A stretch of 36,522 bases of DNA, from positions 1 through 36,522 of the forward strand of contig NZ_FNAT01000015.1 in NCBI RefSeq assembly GCF_900102015.1. The letters are read 5' to 3'. Of the stretch, positions 17,038-26,999 are shown in pieces. The notes under the pieces were generated by a model. It was given only the letters and a program-made list of their open reading frames with translations. It had not been told where the DNA came from and did no database searches. How positions within the stretch are numbered: the first letter of the stretch is position 1; the number at the start of each line of letters is the position of its first letter. Origin of the DNA: Limimaricola pyoseonensis (lineage in GTDB: Bacteria; Pseudomonadota; Alphaproteobacteria; Rhodobacterales; Rhodobacteraceae). Made by a program: the position numbers and the translations under genes.

Positions 17038-18294
17038 ATGACCCAACGCAGCCTCGTCGGCGCCTTACTGGCCTCGACGCTTCTTGCCGGCGCCGCGCAG
17101 GCGCAGGACGTGACCCTGACCATCGAGAGCTGGCGCAACGACGACCTCTCGATCTGGCAGGACCAGATCATCCCCGCCTTCGAGGCCGAGCATCCCGGCA
17201 TCAAGGTGAACTTCGCCCCCTCGGCGCCGGCCGAATATAACGCCGTGCTGAACTCCAAGCTCGACGCGGGCTCGGCCGGCGACCTGATCACCTGCCGCCC
17301 CTTCGACGCCTCGCTCGCGCTCTACGAGGGCGGCAAGCTCGCCGATCTGAGCGACATCGAGGGCATGGCCAACTTCTCCGACGTGGCGAAGTCGGGCTGG
17401 AGCACCGATGACGGCGCCGCCACCTACTGCGTGCCGATGGCCAGCGTCATCCACGGCTTCATCTACAACCGCGACGCCTTCGCCGAGCTGGGGCTGGAGG
17501 AGCCCACCACCGTCGACGAGTTCTTCGCCGTGCTCGACGCGATCAAGGAGGACGGCAGCTACATCCCGATGGCGATGGGCACCAACGACCAGTGGGAAGC
17601 CGCCACGATGGGCTACCAGAACATCGGGCCGAACTACTGGAAGGGCGAGGAAGGCCGGCAGGCGCTGATCGAGGGCAAGGCCAGCCTGACCGACCCGGAA
17701 TGGGTCGAGCCCTACGCCCAGCTCGCCAAGTGGGGCGACTATCTCGGCGACGGCTTCGAGGCGCAGACCTATCCCGACAGCCAGAACCTGTTCACGCTGG
17801 GCCGCGCCGCGATCTACCCGGCGGGCTCGTGGGAGATCTCGGGCTTCAACAACCTCGCCGATTTCGAGATGGGGGCCTTCCCGCCGCCAGTGCCGGCCGA
17901 GGGTGACGGCTGCTACATCTCGGACCACACCGATATCGGCATCGGCATGAACGCCGCGACCGAGCACCCGGACGCCGCCAAGACCTTCCTGAACTGGGTC
18001 GCCTCGCCCGAATTCGCCACGCTCTACGCCAACGCCCTGCCCGGCTTCTTCCCGCTGTCGGACGCGGCGGTGGAGATCGAGGACCCGCTGGCGCAGGAAT
18101 TCGCGAGCTGGCGGCAGGAGTGTGAATCCACGATCCGCTCGACCTACCAGATCCTGTCGCGCGGCACGCCGAACCTCGAGAACGAGACCTGGAACGCCTC
18201 GGCGCAGGTGGTGAAGGGCGCCGAAAGCCCCGAGGACGCCGCCGCCCGCCTGCAGGAAGGCCTGTCGGGCTGGTACGAGCCGCAGCAGCAGTGA
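17038..18294 (+). CDS. Sugar ABC transporter, extracellular substrate-binding protein (family 1)
   Basis: The product is 418 aa. The signal peptide MTQRSLVGALLASTLLAGAAQA is followed by a carbohydrate-type binding fold: LTIESWRNDDLSIWQDQIIPAFE, then PGIKVNFAPSAPAEYN, and an aromatic-rich central region (NDQWEAATMGYQNIGPNYW) that would stack on sugar rings. The ATG has GGGAG upstream, 33 bases after murQ. The neighbours (MurQ, kinase, NagA) argue for an amino sugar or a muropeptide-derived sugar as ligand. A strong hairpin follows the gene and probably keeps its mRNA more abundant than that of the permeases. Confidence 0.9.
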   Translation: MTQRSLVGALLASTLLAGAAQAQDVTLTIESWRNDDLSIWQDQIIPAFEAEHPGIKVNFAPSAPAEYNAVLNSKLDAGSAGDLITCRPFDASLALYEGGKLADLSDIEGMANFSDVAKSGWSTDDGAATYCVPMASVIHGFIYNRDAFAELGLEEPTTVDEFFAVLDAIKEDGSYIPMAMGTNDQWEAATMGYQNIGPNYWKGEEGRQALIEGKASLTDPEWVEPYAQLAKWGDYLGDGFEAQTYPDSQNLFTLGRAAIYPAGSWEISGFNNLADFEMGAFPPPVPAEGDGCYISDHTDIGIGMNAATEHPDAAKTFLNWVASPEFATLYANALPGFFPLSDAAVEIEDPLAQEFASWRQECESTIRSTYQILSRGTPNLENETWNASAQVVKGAESPEDAAARLQEGLSGWYEPQQQ

Positions 18295-18302
18295 CGCCCC
18301 GC

Positions 18303-18327
18303 GCCCTGGGCGCCACGCGCCCGGGGC
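18303..18327 (+). promoter_or_regulatory. Intercistronic hairpin after the sugar-binding protein gene
   Basis: GCCC-T-GGGCGC pairs with GCGCCC-G-GGGC around a CAC loop (11 pairs including one T-G), between the binding-protein stop and the first permease. Such structures limit 3' decay and read-through, and commonly give binding proteins higher expression than membrane subunits. There is no T run, so full termination is unlikely. Confidence 0.5.
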
Positions 18328-18344
18328 CGACCCAAGGAGCCCGA

Positions 18345-19265
18345 ATGTCCGAGAGCCGACCGCGCATCCGCTGGCACATCGTCGTCTTCCTCGCGCCCGC
18401 GGTGCTGGTCTACACGGCGGTGATGATCCTGCCGCTGTTCGACACGCTGCGGCTGGCGCTCTACGACGAGGTCGAGGGCGAGCGGGTCTTCGTCGGCCTC
18501 GCCAATTTCCGCATCCTGTTCGGCGACCCGCTCTGGTCGGACGCCTTCTGGAACGCGCTGGCCAACAACTTCTGGTTCTTCCTGATCCACATGGCGGTGC
18601 AGAACCCGATCGGCATCGCGCTCGCGGCGATCCTGTCGCATCCGCGGCTGCGCTTCGCCGCGCTCTACCGCTCGGCCATCTTCATCCCGACGATCCTGTC
18701 CTTCGTGATCGTCGGCTTCGCCTGGAAGCTGATCCTGTCGCCGATCTGGGGCATCGCGCCCGGCATGCTCGACGCCATCGGGCTGAGATCGCTCTTCGCG
18801 CCGTGGCTCGGGCGCGAGGAGACGGCGCTGACCACGCTGGCGCTGATCTCGGTCTGGCAGTTCGTCGGCATCCCGATGATGCTGATCTACGCCGCGCTTC
18901 TCTCGATCCCCGAGGAGATCCTCGAGGCCGGCGAATGCGACGGCGTCACCGGCCTGTCGGCCTTCTGGAAGATCAAGCTGCCGCTGATCCTGCCGGCGAT
19001 CGGGATCATCTCGATCCTGACCTTCGTCGGCAATTTCAACGCCTTCGACCTGATCTACGCGGCGCAGGGCGCGCTGGCCGGGCCCGACTTCTCGACCGAC
19101 ATCCTCGGCACCTTGCTCTACCGCACCTTCTTCGGCTTCCAGCTGCAGCTCGGCGACCCGCATATGGGCTCGGCCGTGGCCTCGGCGATGTTCGCGGTGA
19201 TCCTGATCGGCGTCTGCATCTACCTCTTCGGGATCCAGACGCGGATCCGGCGCTACCAGCTCTGA
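18345..19265 (+). CDS. Sugar ABC transporter permease (MalF/UgpA type)
   Basis: The product is 306 aa with six expected membrane spans, the first at about 10-32 (IRWHIVVFLAPAVLVYTAVM). The EAA loop EEILEAGECDGVTGLSAFWKIKLPLI is the ATPase coupling site. The ATG at 18345 has AAGGAG upstream; the reading to 18291 overlaps the preceding gene and lacks support. It is the first of the permease pair and presumably forms a heterodimer with the next gene product. Confidence 0.9.
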   Translation: MSESRPRIRWHIVVFLAPAVLVYTAVMILPLFDTLRLALYDEVEGERVFVGLANFRILFGDPLWSDAFWNALANNFWFFLIHMAVQNPIGIALAAILSHPRLRFAALYRSAIFIPTILSFVIVGFAWKLILSPIWGIAPGMLDAIGLRSLFAPWLGREETALTTLALISVWQFVGIPMMLIYAALLSIPEEILEAGECDGVTGLSAFWKIKLPLILPAIGIISILTFVGNFNAFDLIYAAQGALAGPDFSTDILGTLLYRTFFGFQLQLGDPHMGSAVASAMFAVILIGVCIYLFGIQTRIRRYQL

Positions 19266-19273
19266 GGCCCGCG

Positions 19274-20113
19274 ATGCCTGCCGCCCGCCAGTCCCCGCTC
19301 AACAGCTTTGCCGCCCACGCGGCGCTGATCGCCTACACGCTCATCGCGCTGTTCCCGGTCTTCGTGATCGTCATCAACAGCTTCAAGTCGCGGCAGGCGA
19401 TCTTCCGCGAGCCGCTCGCCCTGCCCGACGCCGAGAGCTTCAGCCTGATCGGCTACCAGACGGTGATGAAGCAGGGCGACTTCGCGCTCTACTTCCAGAA
19501 CAGCCTGATCGTCACGCTGGCCTCGCTGTTCTTCATCCTGCTCTTCGGCGCGATGGCGGCCTTCGCGCTGTCGGAATACCGCTTCCGGGGCAACCTGCTG
19601 ATGGGGCTCTACCTCGCGCTCGGGATCATGATCCCGATCCGCATCGGCACGGTGGCGATCCTGCAGATGATGGTGGCGACGGGGCTGGTGAACACGCTCT
19701 GGGCGCTGATCCTCGTCTACACCGCGCAAGGCCTGCCGCTCGCCGTCTTCATCCTGTCGGAGTTCATGCGGCAGGTCTCGGACGACCTGAAGAACGCAGG
19801 CCGCATCGACGGTCTCAGCGAATACCGCATCTTCTTCCGCCTCGTGGTGCCGCTGGTGCGGCCCGCGCTCGCCACCGTGGCGGTGTTCAACATGATCCCG
19901 ATCTGGAACGACCTGTGGTTCCCGCTGATCCTCGCCCCGGCCGAGGAGGTGAAGACGCTCACCTTGGGCTCACAGGTCTTCATCGGCCAGTTCGTGACCG
20001 ACTGGAACGCGGTGCTCTCGGCGCTCAGCCTCGCGATCCTGCCGGTGCTGGTGCTCTACGTCATCTTCTCGCGGCAGCTGATCCGCGGCCTCACCTCCGG
20101 AGCCGTCAAATGA
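19274..20113 (+). CDS. Sugar ABC transporter permease (MalG/UgpE type)
   Basis: The product is 279 aa with an N-terminal span at about 12-34 (FAAHAALIAYTLIALFPVFV), then NSFKSRQAIFREPLALP as found in MalG-type subunits. The EAA loop is DDLKNAGRIDGLSEYRIFFRLVVPLV. The start at 19274 is eight bases after the preceding stop, and the stop overlaps the next ATG (20110-20113). It partners the upstream permease in the membrane channel. Confidence 0.9.
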   Translation: MPAARQSPLNSFAAHAALIAYTLIALFPVFVIVINSFKSRQAIFREPLALPDAESFSLIGYQTVMKQGDFALYFQNSLIVTLASLFFILLFGAMAAFALSEYRFRGNLLMGLYLALGIMIPIRIGTVAILQMMVATGLVNTLWALILVYTAQGLPLAVFILSEFMRQVSDDLKNAGRIDGLSEYRIFFRLVVPLVRPALATVAVFNMIPIWNDLWFPLILAPAEEVKTLTLGSQVFIGQFVTDWNAVLSALSLAILPVLVLYVIFSRQLIRGLTSGAVK

Positions 20114-21152
20114 CCCATCGCGTCCTGATCGCGGGGCTGGGCAACATGGGCCGCGCCCATGCGCTGGCCCATCACGCCCACCCCGAGGCCGAGATCGTCG
20201 GGCTGGTGAACCGCTCGGCCACCGAGCTGCCCGAAGAGCTGCGGGGCTACCCGCTCTTCACCGATTTCGAGACGGCGCTGGCCGAGACCCGGCCCGACAT
20301 CGCCGTCATCGCCACCTATTCCGACAGCCATGCCGACTATGCCTGCGCCGCGATGCGCGCGGGCGCGCATGTCTTCGTCGAAAAGCCGCTCGCCACCACC
20401 GCCGAAGACGCCGCCCGCGTGGTCGCCTGCGCCCGCGAGACCGGGCGCAAGCTGGTGGTCGGCTACATCCTGCGCCACCACCCGAGCTGGCAGCGGCTGA
20501 TCACGGAGGCGCGGGGCCTGGGCGGGCCATGGGTGTTCCGCCTCAACCTCAACCAGCAGTCCTCGGGGCCGACATGGGAGACCCACAAGGCGCTGATGCA
20601 GACCACCTCCCCGATCGTCGATTGCGGCGTCCACTACGTCGACGTGATGTGCCAGGTCACCGACGCGGCACCCCTGCGGGTCCACGGCATCGGGCTCAGG
20701 CTCAGCGAGGAGCTGCCCGAGGGCATGTACAATTACGGCCAGTTCCAGGTGGTCTTCGCCGACGGCTCGGTCGGCTGGTACGAGGCCGGCTGGGGGCCGA
20801 TGATGTCGGAGACGGCGAGCTTCGTGAAGGACATCGTCTCGCCCCACGGCGCGGTGTCGATCGCGCAAGGCAATCGCGGCCGCTCGGACGATGTCGACGG
20901 GCACACCAAGGTCGGCGCGATCCTCGTGCACCGCGCGCAGGGCGACGAGAGCATCGAGATGCCGGACGAGCCGGGCCACCAGGCGCTCTGCGACGCCGAG
21001 CAGGACTACCTGATCCGCGCCATCGCCGAGGACATCGACCTCGACCGCCACATGCGCGACGCGCTGCAGAGCCTGCGGATCTGCCTCGCCGCCGACGAGA
21101 GCATCCGCTCGGGCCGCCCCGTCGCGCTGACCACAGACCCCGAGGAGACCCC

Positions 21153-21156
<4 letters not shown>
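20110..21156 (+). CDS. Gfo/Idh/MocA-family NAD(P)-dependent oxidoreductase
   Basis: The product is 348 aa. An N-terminal Rossmann domain starts with VLIAGLGNMGRAHALAHH (about 4-21) and carries the family signature EKPLATTAEDA (about 94-104). The C-terminal alpha/beta domain has the DCGVHYVDVMCQ segment, whose Asp and His occupy the usual active-site place. The family includes sugar dehydrogenases and also NAD-using glycoside hydrolases such as GH109. The gene is coupled on both sides (ATGA with the permease, GTGA with the ATPase), so it is an integral part of the amino-sugar transporter operon. The substrate is unknown; an amino sugar or a GlcNAc/MurNAc glycoside is the natural guess. Confidence 0.85.
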
Positions 21157-22154
<998 letters not shown>

Positions 22155-22219
22155 CTGCCTGGTAGCCGCTTGCCCCCTCCCCGGCCGGATGCCACTGCTG
22201 GACCAAGGAGGACCCGCCG

Positions 22220-22654
22220 ATGAAGACCGTCTGCCTGCTGAACGGGCCGAACCTGAACCTGCTGGGCCAGCGCCAGCCCGAGATCTACGGCCGCGAGACG
22301 CTGGCCGATGTCGAGGCGGATTGCGCGAAGCTGGCCTCCGAACTGGGGCTGAATCTGCGGGCGCTGCAGTCGAACCACGAGGGCGTGCTGGTCGACGCGA
22401 TCCAGGCGGCGCGGCAGGACGCGGCGGGCATCGTCATCAACCCGGCCGCCTACTCGCACACCTCGGTGGCGATCCTCGACGCGCTCAACGCCTTCGACGG
22501 GCCGGTGATCGAGGTGCACATCTCGAACATCCACCGGCGCGAGAGCTTCCGGCATCATTCGCATGTCAGCGCCCGCGCCGACGCGGTGATCGCCGGGCTC
22601 GGCACCGAAGGCTACCGCGCCGCGCTCAGGCGGATGGCGCAGCTCCTGGCCTGA
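22220..22654 (+). CDS. aroQ: Type II 3-dehydroquinate dehydratase
   Basis: The product is 144 aa, typical for the dodecameric type II enzyme. It interconverts 3-dehydroquinate and 3-dehydroshikimate. The signature [18 protein letters not shown] is near the N-terminus, followed by the substrate-binding [12 protein letters not shown] and [17 protein letters not shown] with the catalytic His. AAGGAGG lies eight bases before the ATG. It is 65 bases downstream of the sugar-transporter ATPase and may be read through from it, but it has no obvious link to amino-sugar use. A biosynthetic or a quinate-catabolic role is possible. Confidence 0.95.
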   Translation: MKTVCLLNGPNLNLLGQRQPEIYGRETLADVEADCAKLASELGLNLRALQSNHEGVLVDAIQAARQDAAGIVINPAAYSHTSVAILDALNAFDGPVIEVHISNIHRRESFRHHSHVSARADAVIAGLGTEGYRAALRRMAQLLA

Positions 22655-22657
22655 GGC

Positions 22658-23440
22658 TCAGGCCGCGACCCGCAGCTCGATGCCGTGGCGCGCGCAGCCA
22701 TCGGCCAGCGCGCCCTCGGGCGGGCGGTCCGTGACCAGCATGCCGATCTCGGAGAGCGGCGCGACGCGGGCGAGGTCGCGGCGGCCATGCTTGCTCGAAT
22801 CCGCGAGCAGCACCGCCCGCGCGCTGGCCTTCAGCATCACCCGCTTGATCGCGTCGAAGCCGCGCACCGCCTCGCTCACCGTCTCGGCATCGACCGCAGA
22901 GGCGCCGATCACGCAGGTCTCGACCCGGTAGCGCGAGAGCGACTCCACCGCCTCGGGGCCGATCAGCGCCGCCTCCTCGGGCAGCAGCCGGCCGCCGCAG
23001 AGGATCACCTCGCTCTCGGCGGTCTGGCCCAGCAGGCTCGCCACCTGCAGGCAGTTGGTGATGGCGATGACCGGCGTGCCGGCGATGGCGAGGTAGCGGG
23101 CGAACTCGATCGTGGTGGCGCCGGCATCGATCATCAGCGTCTCGCCCGGCACCACCAGCCCGGCGGCGAGGCGGCCGATCCGGGCGCGCTCCTCGACCCG
23201 CTGGCCCTGCCGCGCCTGCAGATCGCGCCGCGCATCCGGATAGGGCACGGTCGCGCCGCCATAGGCGCGGCGGATCTGGCCCCGCGCGTCGAGCGCGCCG
23301 AGATCGCGGCGGATCGTCTCGGGGGTGACCGAGAAGCGCGCGGCCAGGTCGGCGATCCGCACATGCGGCCTGAGCTTCAGCTCGAGCAGGATCTGCGCCT
23401 GCCGCTCGGCCTTGGCCGGCCGCGCTTCGCTGGACGGCAT
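22658..23440 (-). CDS. DeoR-family transcriptional regulator
   Basis: The product is 260 aa from ATG 23440. The N-terminal DeoR helix-turn-helix (about 8-62) has LLELKLRPHVRIADLAARFSVTPETIRRDL, followed by the IRRAYGGATV hinge. The C-terminal sugar-phosphate-sensing domain has MIDAGATTIEFARYL and LLADSSKHGRRDLARV. A longer reading from 23482 would put the perfect palindrome at 23454-23479 inside the gene, so I prefer the internal start. It diverges from phnD and probably represses that operon. DeoR proteins usually respond to phosphorylated sugars or polyols, which hints at the transported compound. Confidence 0.88.
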   Translation of the reverse strand: MPSSEARPAKAERQAQILLELKLRPHVRIADLAARFSVTPETIRRDLGALDARGQIRRAYGGATVPYPDARRDLQARQGQRVEERARIGRLAAGLVVPGETLMIDAGATTIEFARYLAIAGTPVIAITNCLQVASLLGQTAESEVILCGGRLLPEEAALIGPEAVESLSRYRVETCVIGASAVDAETVSEAVRGFDAIKRVMLKASARAVLLADSSKHGRRDLARVAPLSEIGMLVTDRPPEGALADGCARHGIELRVAA

Positions 23441-23453
23441 GCCGTCGCCTCCC

Positions 23454-23479
23454 GAGAATGTCCGATCCCCGACATTCTC
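23454..23479. promoter_or_regulatory. Palindromic operator between deoR-type regulator and phnD
   Basis: GAGAATGTC (23454-23462) and GACATTCTC (23471-23479) are perfect 9-bp inverted arms with an 8-nt spacer, 14 bases before the regulator start. Its half-site GACATT resembles the AACATT of the neighbouring inverted repeat, as expected of two sites for the same DeoR protein. Confidence 0.6.
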
Positions 23480-23488
23480 CACCCGGAA

Positions 23489-23509
23489 AATGTTGCACTG
23501 TCAAACATT
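23489..23509. promoter_or_regulatory. Second operator-like inverted repeat upstream of phnD
   Basis: AATGTT (23489-23494) and AACATT (23504-23509) are inverted with 9-nt spacing, 10 bases from the first palindrome and 78 bases before phnD. The shared ACATT core suggests a pair of sites for one regulator, which could form a loop or cover the phn promoter. Confidence 0.5.
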
Positions 23510-23586
23510 CGGTGCTCAGATCGCGACGATCCGGCCGCCGTGGAGGAGCGGCTGCCGGACCGTTTTCGGGAGGAGGATTTTCGTAC

Positions 23587-24573
23587 ATGCCAAAGGACAC
23601 CACGCTTTTCGGCGCGGCGCTGACGGCCGCGGTCGCTCTGTCGGCGGGCGCCGCCTGGGCGCAGGACGACTGCGCTGAGCGCGGCGCGCTCGACACGATG
23701 TATTGCGACGCCGACGGCGACCTTGTCGCCGACGCGCCGGCCGACGAGAGCCAGCTGCGCGACCCCGACACGCTGGTCTTCGCCTATACCCCGGTCGAGG
23801 ACCCGGCGATCTACGAGGACATCTGGGACCCCTTCATCAGCCATCTCGAGGAGGTCACCGGCAAGGACGTGCAGTTCTTCGCGGTGCAGTCGAACTCGGC
23901 CGAGGTCGAGGCGATGCGCTCGGGCCGCCTGCACATCGCGGGCTTCTCGACCGGGCCGACGCCCTACGCGGTGAACCTCGCCGGCGCCGTGCCCTTCGCG
24001 ATCATGGGCTCGGATGACGGCCAGTTCGGCTACAAGCTGCAGATCTACACCCAGGCCGACAGCGACATCCAGGAACCGGCCGACATGGCTGGCAAGCGGA
24101 TCGCCCACACCTCGCCGACCTCGAACTCGGGCAACCTCGCGCCGCGCGCGCTGTTCCCCGATCTCGGCGTGGTGCCGGACGAGGATTACGAGGTGACCTA
24201 TTCGGGCAGCCACGACCAGTCGATGCTCGGCGTGGTCGCGGGCGACTACGACGCGGCGCCGGTGGCCTCAGAGGTGGTCGACCGCATGGCCGAGCGCGGC
24301 CTGTATGACCCCGAGGAGGTGCGCATCGTCTGGGAGAGCGACCCTTTCCCCACGACGTCATACACTTACGCGCATGACCTCACGCAGGACCTGAAGGACA
24401 AGATCGAAGAGGCGTTCTTCAGCTTTGACTTCGAGGGCACCGCTCTCGGCGAGGAATTCACCGGCGTGAGCAAGTTCATCCCGATCACCTACGAGGACCA
24501 GTGGGCGGTGATCCGGCAGATCCAGAAGGCCAACGGGGTCGAGTACACCCCCGAGGGTCTGGCCGCCGAGTGA
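23587..24573 (+). CDS. phnD: Phosphonate-type ABC transporter, substrate-binding protein
   Basis: The product is 328 aa. A signal peptide ends at AAWA before QDDCAERG. The PhnD fold shows LVFAYTPVEDPAIYEDIWDPFI and the oxyanion-binding Ser/Thr-rich segment HTSPTSNSGNLAPRALFP. The start at 23587 has GGAGGA upstream; the reading from 23458 crosses the operators. The family binds phosphonates, phosphite or phosphate esters. Adjacent phnC, two phnE and a HAD enzyme make a complete uptake operon like rhizobial phoCDET. No C-P lyase gene is seen. Confidence 0.92.
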   Translation: MPKDTTLFGAALTAAVALSAGAAWAQDDCAERGALDTMYCDADGDLVADAPADESQLRDPDTLVFAYTPVEDPAIYEDIWDPFISHLEEVTGKDVQFFAVQSNSAEVEAMRSGRLHIAGFSTGPTPYAVNLAGAVPFAIMGSDDGQFGYKLQIYTQADSDIQEPADMAGKRIAHTSPTSNSGNLAPRALFPDLGVVPDEDYEVTYSGSHDQSMLGVVAGDYDAAPVASEVVDRMAERGLYDPEEVRIVWESDPFPTTSYTYAHDLTQDLKDKIEEAFFSFDFEGTALGEEFTGVSKFIPITYEDQWAVIRQIQKANGVEYTPEGLAAE

Positions 24574-24581
24574 TGGCATCC

Positions 24582-24609
24582 GGCCCCGGCCCGGCCACGG
24601 GCCGGGGCC
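24582..24609 (+). promoter_or_regulatory. Intercistronic hairpin between phnD and phnC
   Basis: GGCCCCGGCCCG and CGGGCCGGGGCC form a perfect 12-bp stem with the 4-nt loop GCCA, between the phnD stop and the phnC ribosome-binding site. It probably protects the phnD 3' end and lowers expression of downstream subunits. No T run follows. Confidence 0.6.
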
Positions 24610-24625
24610 TCTACGGAGAGAAGAC

Positions 24626-25402
24626 ATGCTGAAGATCAGGGATCTGGTGAAGCGCTACGGCAGCGGCGAGCCGGTGCTGAAGAACCTCGACCTGACCATC
24701 GAGGGCGAGAGCGTGGTGTCGATCATCGGCTCGTCCGGCGCCGGCAAGAGCACGCTTCTGCGCTGCATCAACCGGCTGGTCGAGCCGACATCGGGCAGCG
24801 TCGAGCTGAACGGCACCGAGCTGACGCGGCTGAGGGGCCGCGAGCTGCGCGCCGCGCGGCGCAAGATCGGCATGGTGTTCCAGGGCTTCAACCTGGTCGA
24901 CCGGCTCACCGTCATGGAGAACGTGCAGTCGGGCCGGCTGGGCTACATCTCGACCTGGGCGGCCTTGATGCGCCGCTATCCACGCGAGGACATCCGCCGC
25001 GCCTACGAGCTGATGGAGCGGGTGGGCATCGCGCATTACGCCGACAAGCGCGCCGACGAGCTGTCGGGCGGCGAGCGGCAGCGCGTCGGCGTGGTCCGGG
25101 CGCTGATGCAGAAGCCCGAGATCCTGCTGGCCGACGAGCCGACCGCCTCGCTCGACCCCAAGACCTCGGAGCAGATCATGGAGCTGCTGCGGGCGCTGTC
25201 GCGCGAGCTGAAGCTGCCGGTGCTGATCAACATCCACAACGTGCACGAGGCCAAGGAATACACCGACCGGATCGTCGGCATGCGCTACGGCCGGATCATC
25301 TTCGACGACAAGCCCGCCGAGCTCGACCAGGAGGCGATGGACCGGATCTATTCCGGCAGCCCCGCCGCCGACCGCGCCGAAGGGCTGAAGGCGGCGTCAT
25401 GA
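24626..25402 (+). CDS. phnC: Phosphonate-type ABC transporter ATP-binding protein
   Basis: The product is 258 aa. It has Walker A GSSGAGKST (about 36-44), Q-loop VFQGFNLVDRLTV, signature LSGGERQRVGVVRAL, Walker B ILLADEPTASLDPK and the PhnC-type switch region INIHNVHEAKEYTDR, where His replaces the usual TH pair. GGAGAG precedes the ATG. The gene overlaps phnE by ATGA at 25399-25402. Confidence 0.94.
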   Translation: MLKIRDLVKRYGSGEPVLKNLDLTIEGESVVSIIGSSGAGKSTLLRCINRLVEPTSGSVELNGTELTRLRGRELRAARRKIGMVFQGFNLVDRLTVMENVQSGRLGYISTWAALMRRYPREDIRRAYELMERVGIAHYADKRADELSGGERQRVGVVRALMQKPEILLADEPTASLDPKTSEQIMELLRALSRELKLPVLINIHNVHEAKEYTDRIVGMRYGRIIFDDKPAELDQEAMDRIYSGSPAADRAEGLKAAS

Positions 25403-26199
25403 GCACGGCCCCGCAGGTTCGCGACCACTGGCGCAAGCCGTCCTTCATCGCCAACCCGGTGATCCGCTGGGCGGTCTATGCCGGCGTCATCCTCTACGTC
25501 GTCTGGACGCTGGCCACGCTGCCGATCGACTGGGCGCGTGTGGCCGAGGGGCTGGAGCGCGCGGGCCGGATCTTCGGCGGCGCCTTCCCGCCGAGCTTCG
25601 AGCGCTCGGGCCTGCTGATCGACGGCTTTCTCGAAAGCCTGAAGATCGCCATCCTCGCCACCTTCCTCGGCGTGCTCATGTCGATCCCGATCGCCTTCAT
25701 GGCGGCGCGCAACGTCGTGCCGCAGGCGGTGTTCTACCTCGGCCGCGCCATCATCATCGTGGCGCGCAGCTTCCACCCCGTCATCGTCGCGATCATCTTC
25801 GTCAAGGCGGTGGGCTTCGGGCCGCTGGCGGGCGTGCTGACGCTGACCGTCTACTCGATCGGCTTCGTGGCCAAGATGCTGGCCGAGCGGATCGAGGAGA
25901 TCGATTTCGGCCAGGTCGAGGCGATGAAGGCGGCCGGCGCCCCCTATCTCTCGACGCTGATCTACGCGGTGGTGCCGCAGATCATGCCGCGGCAGGTGGG
26001 CCTCACGATCTACCAGCTCGACAGCAACCTGCGCGCCTCGGCCGTGGTCGGCATCGTCGGCGCCGGCGGCATCGGCTCGACGCTGGCCAACGCCTTCGGC
26101 CGCTACGACTACGACTTCGCGCTCGCCATCACCATCGTCATCGTCGGGGTGATCCTGCTCTCAGAGGCGGTGTCGGGCCAGATCAGGAAACGGCTATGA
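25399..26199 (+). CDS. phnE: Phosphonate-type ABC transporter permease 1
   Basis: The product is 266 aa. A first span at about 20-40 (WAVYAGVILYVVWTLATLPI) is followed by the FLESLKIAILATFLGVLMSIPIAF core and the coupling loop IDFGQVEAMKAAGAPYLSTLIYAVVPQI. The C-terminal GIVGAGGIGSTLANAF segment is typical of PhnE. It overlaps both phnC and the second phnE by ATGA. The paired permease presumably completes a heterodimer. Confidence 0.92.
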   Translation: MSTAPQVRDHWRKPSFIANPVIRWAVYAGVILYVVWTLATLPIDWARVAEGLERAGRIFGGAFPPSFERSGLLIDGFLESLKIAILATFLGVLMSIPIAFMAARNVVPQAVFYLGRAIIIVARSFHPVIVAIIFVKAVGFGPLAGVLTLTVYSIGFVAKMLAERIEEIDFGQVEAMKAAGAPYLSTLIYAVVPQIMPRQVGLTIYQLDSNLRASAVVGIVGAGGIGSTLANAFGRYDYDFALAITIVIVGVILLSEAVSGQIRKRL

Positions 26200-26999
26200 C
26201 CCTGAGCGACCTCAACCGCGACGACTGGACCCGCTTCAGCTTCCGCCAGCGGATGCAGCGCTACGGCGTCTTCGCGCTCTGCGCTCTGGCGATCGGCTGG
26301 GCGCTCGGCTCGATCGAGGTGATCTGGGCCTGGGTCTGGGACGCGCCGGCGCAGATGGGCGACCTGTTCGGCCGAATGGTGCCGCCCGACCCGACCAATC
26401 TCGCGGCGATCCTGCGGGTGCTGTGGGAGACGGTGAACATCGCCACCATCGCCACCGCCTTCGCGGTGATCCTGTCGCTGCCGGTGGCCTATCTCGCGGC
26501 GCAGAACACCACGCCGAACCGGGCGACGCTGTGGATCGGCCGCTTCATCCTCGTCTCGTCGCGCTCGATCAACACGATCATCTGGGCGCTGCTCTTCGTG
26601 GCGATCTTCGGCCCCGGCATCGTGGCGGGCATCGTGGCGATCATGTTCCGCTCGATCGGCTTCGTCGGCAAGCTCCTGGGCGAGGCGATCGAGGAGATCG
26701 ACAAGCGGCCGGTCGAGGCGCTGGAGGCCACCGGCGCGTCGCGCTTCAAGGTGATCGCCTACGCGATCGTGCCGCAGGTGATGCCGACCTTCTGGGCGGT
26801 GTCGATCCTGCGCTGGGACATCAACCTGCGCGAATCCACCGTGCTCGGCCTGGTCGGCGCGGGCGGGATCGGCATCATCCTGCAGGGCGCGATCGACACC
26901 TTCAACTGGCCGGAGGCGGCGACGGTGCTGCTGGCGATCCTCGCCCTGGTGATCCTGGGCGAGATCGTCTCGGCCTGGCTGCGCCGCCGTATCCTGTGA
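26196..26999 (+). CDS. phnE: Phosphonate-type ABC transporter permease 2
   Basis: The product is 267 aa, a paralogue of the preceding permease. It has ETVNIATIATAFAVILSLPVAYLAA, the coupling loop DKRPVEALEATGASRFKVIAYAIVPQV and LGLVGAGGIGIILQGAI near the end. The start overlaps phnE1 (26196-26199) and its stop overlaps the GTG of the HAD gene (26996-26999), so four cistrons are translationally chained. Confidence 0.92.
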   Translation: MTLSDLNRDDWTRFSFRQRMQRYGVFALCALAIGWALGSIEVIWAWVWDAPAQMGDLFGRMVPPDPTNLAAILRVLWETVNIATIATAFAVILSLPVAYLAAQNTTPNRATLWIGRFILVSSRSINTIIWALLFVAIFGPGIVAGIVAIMFRSIGFVGKLLGEAIEEIDKRPVEALEATGASRFKVIAYAIVPQVMPTFWAVSILRWDINLRESTVLGLVGAGGIGIILQGAIDTFNWPEAATVLLAILALVILGEIVSAWLRRRIL

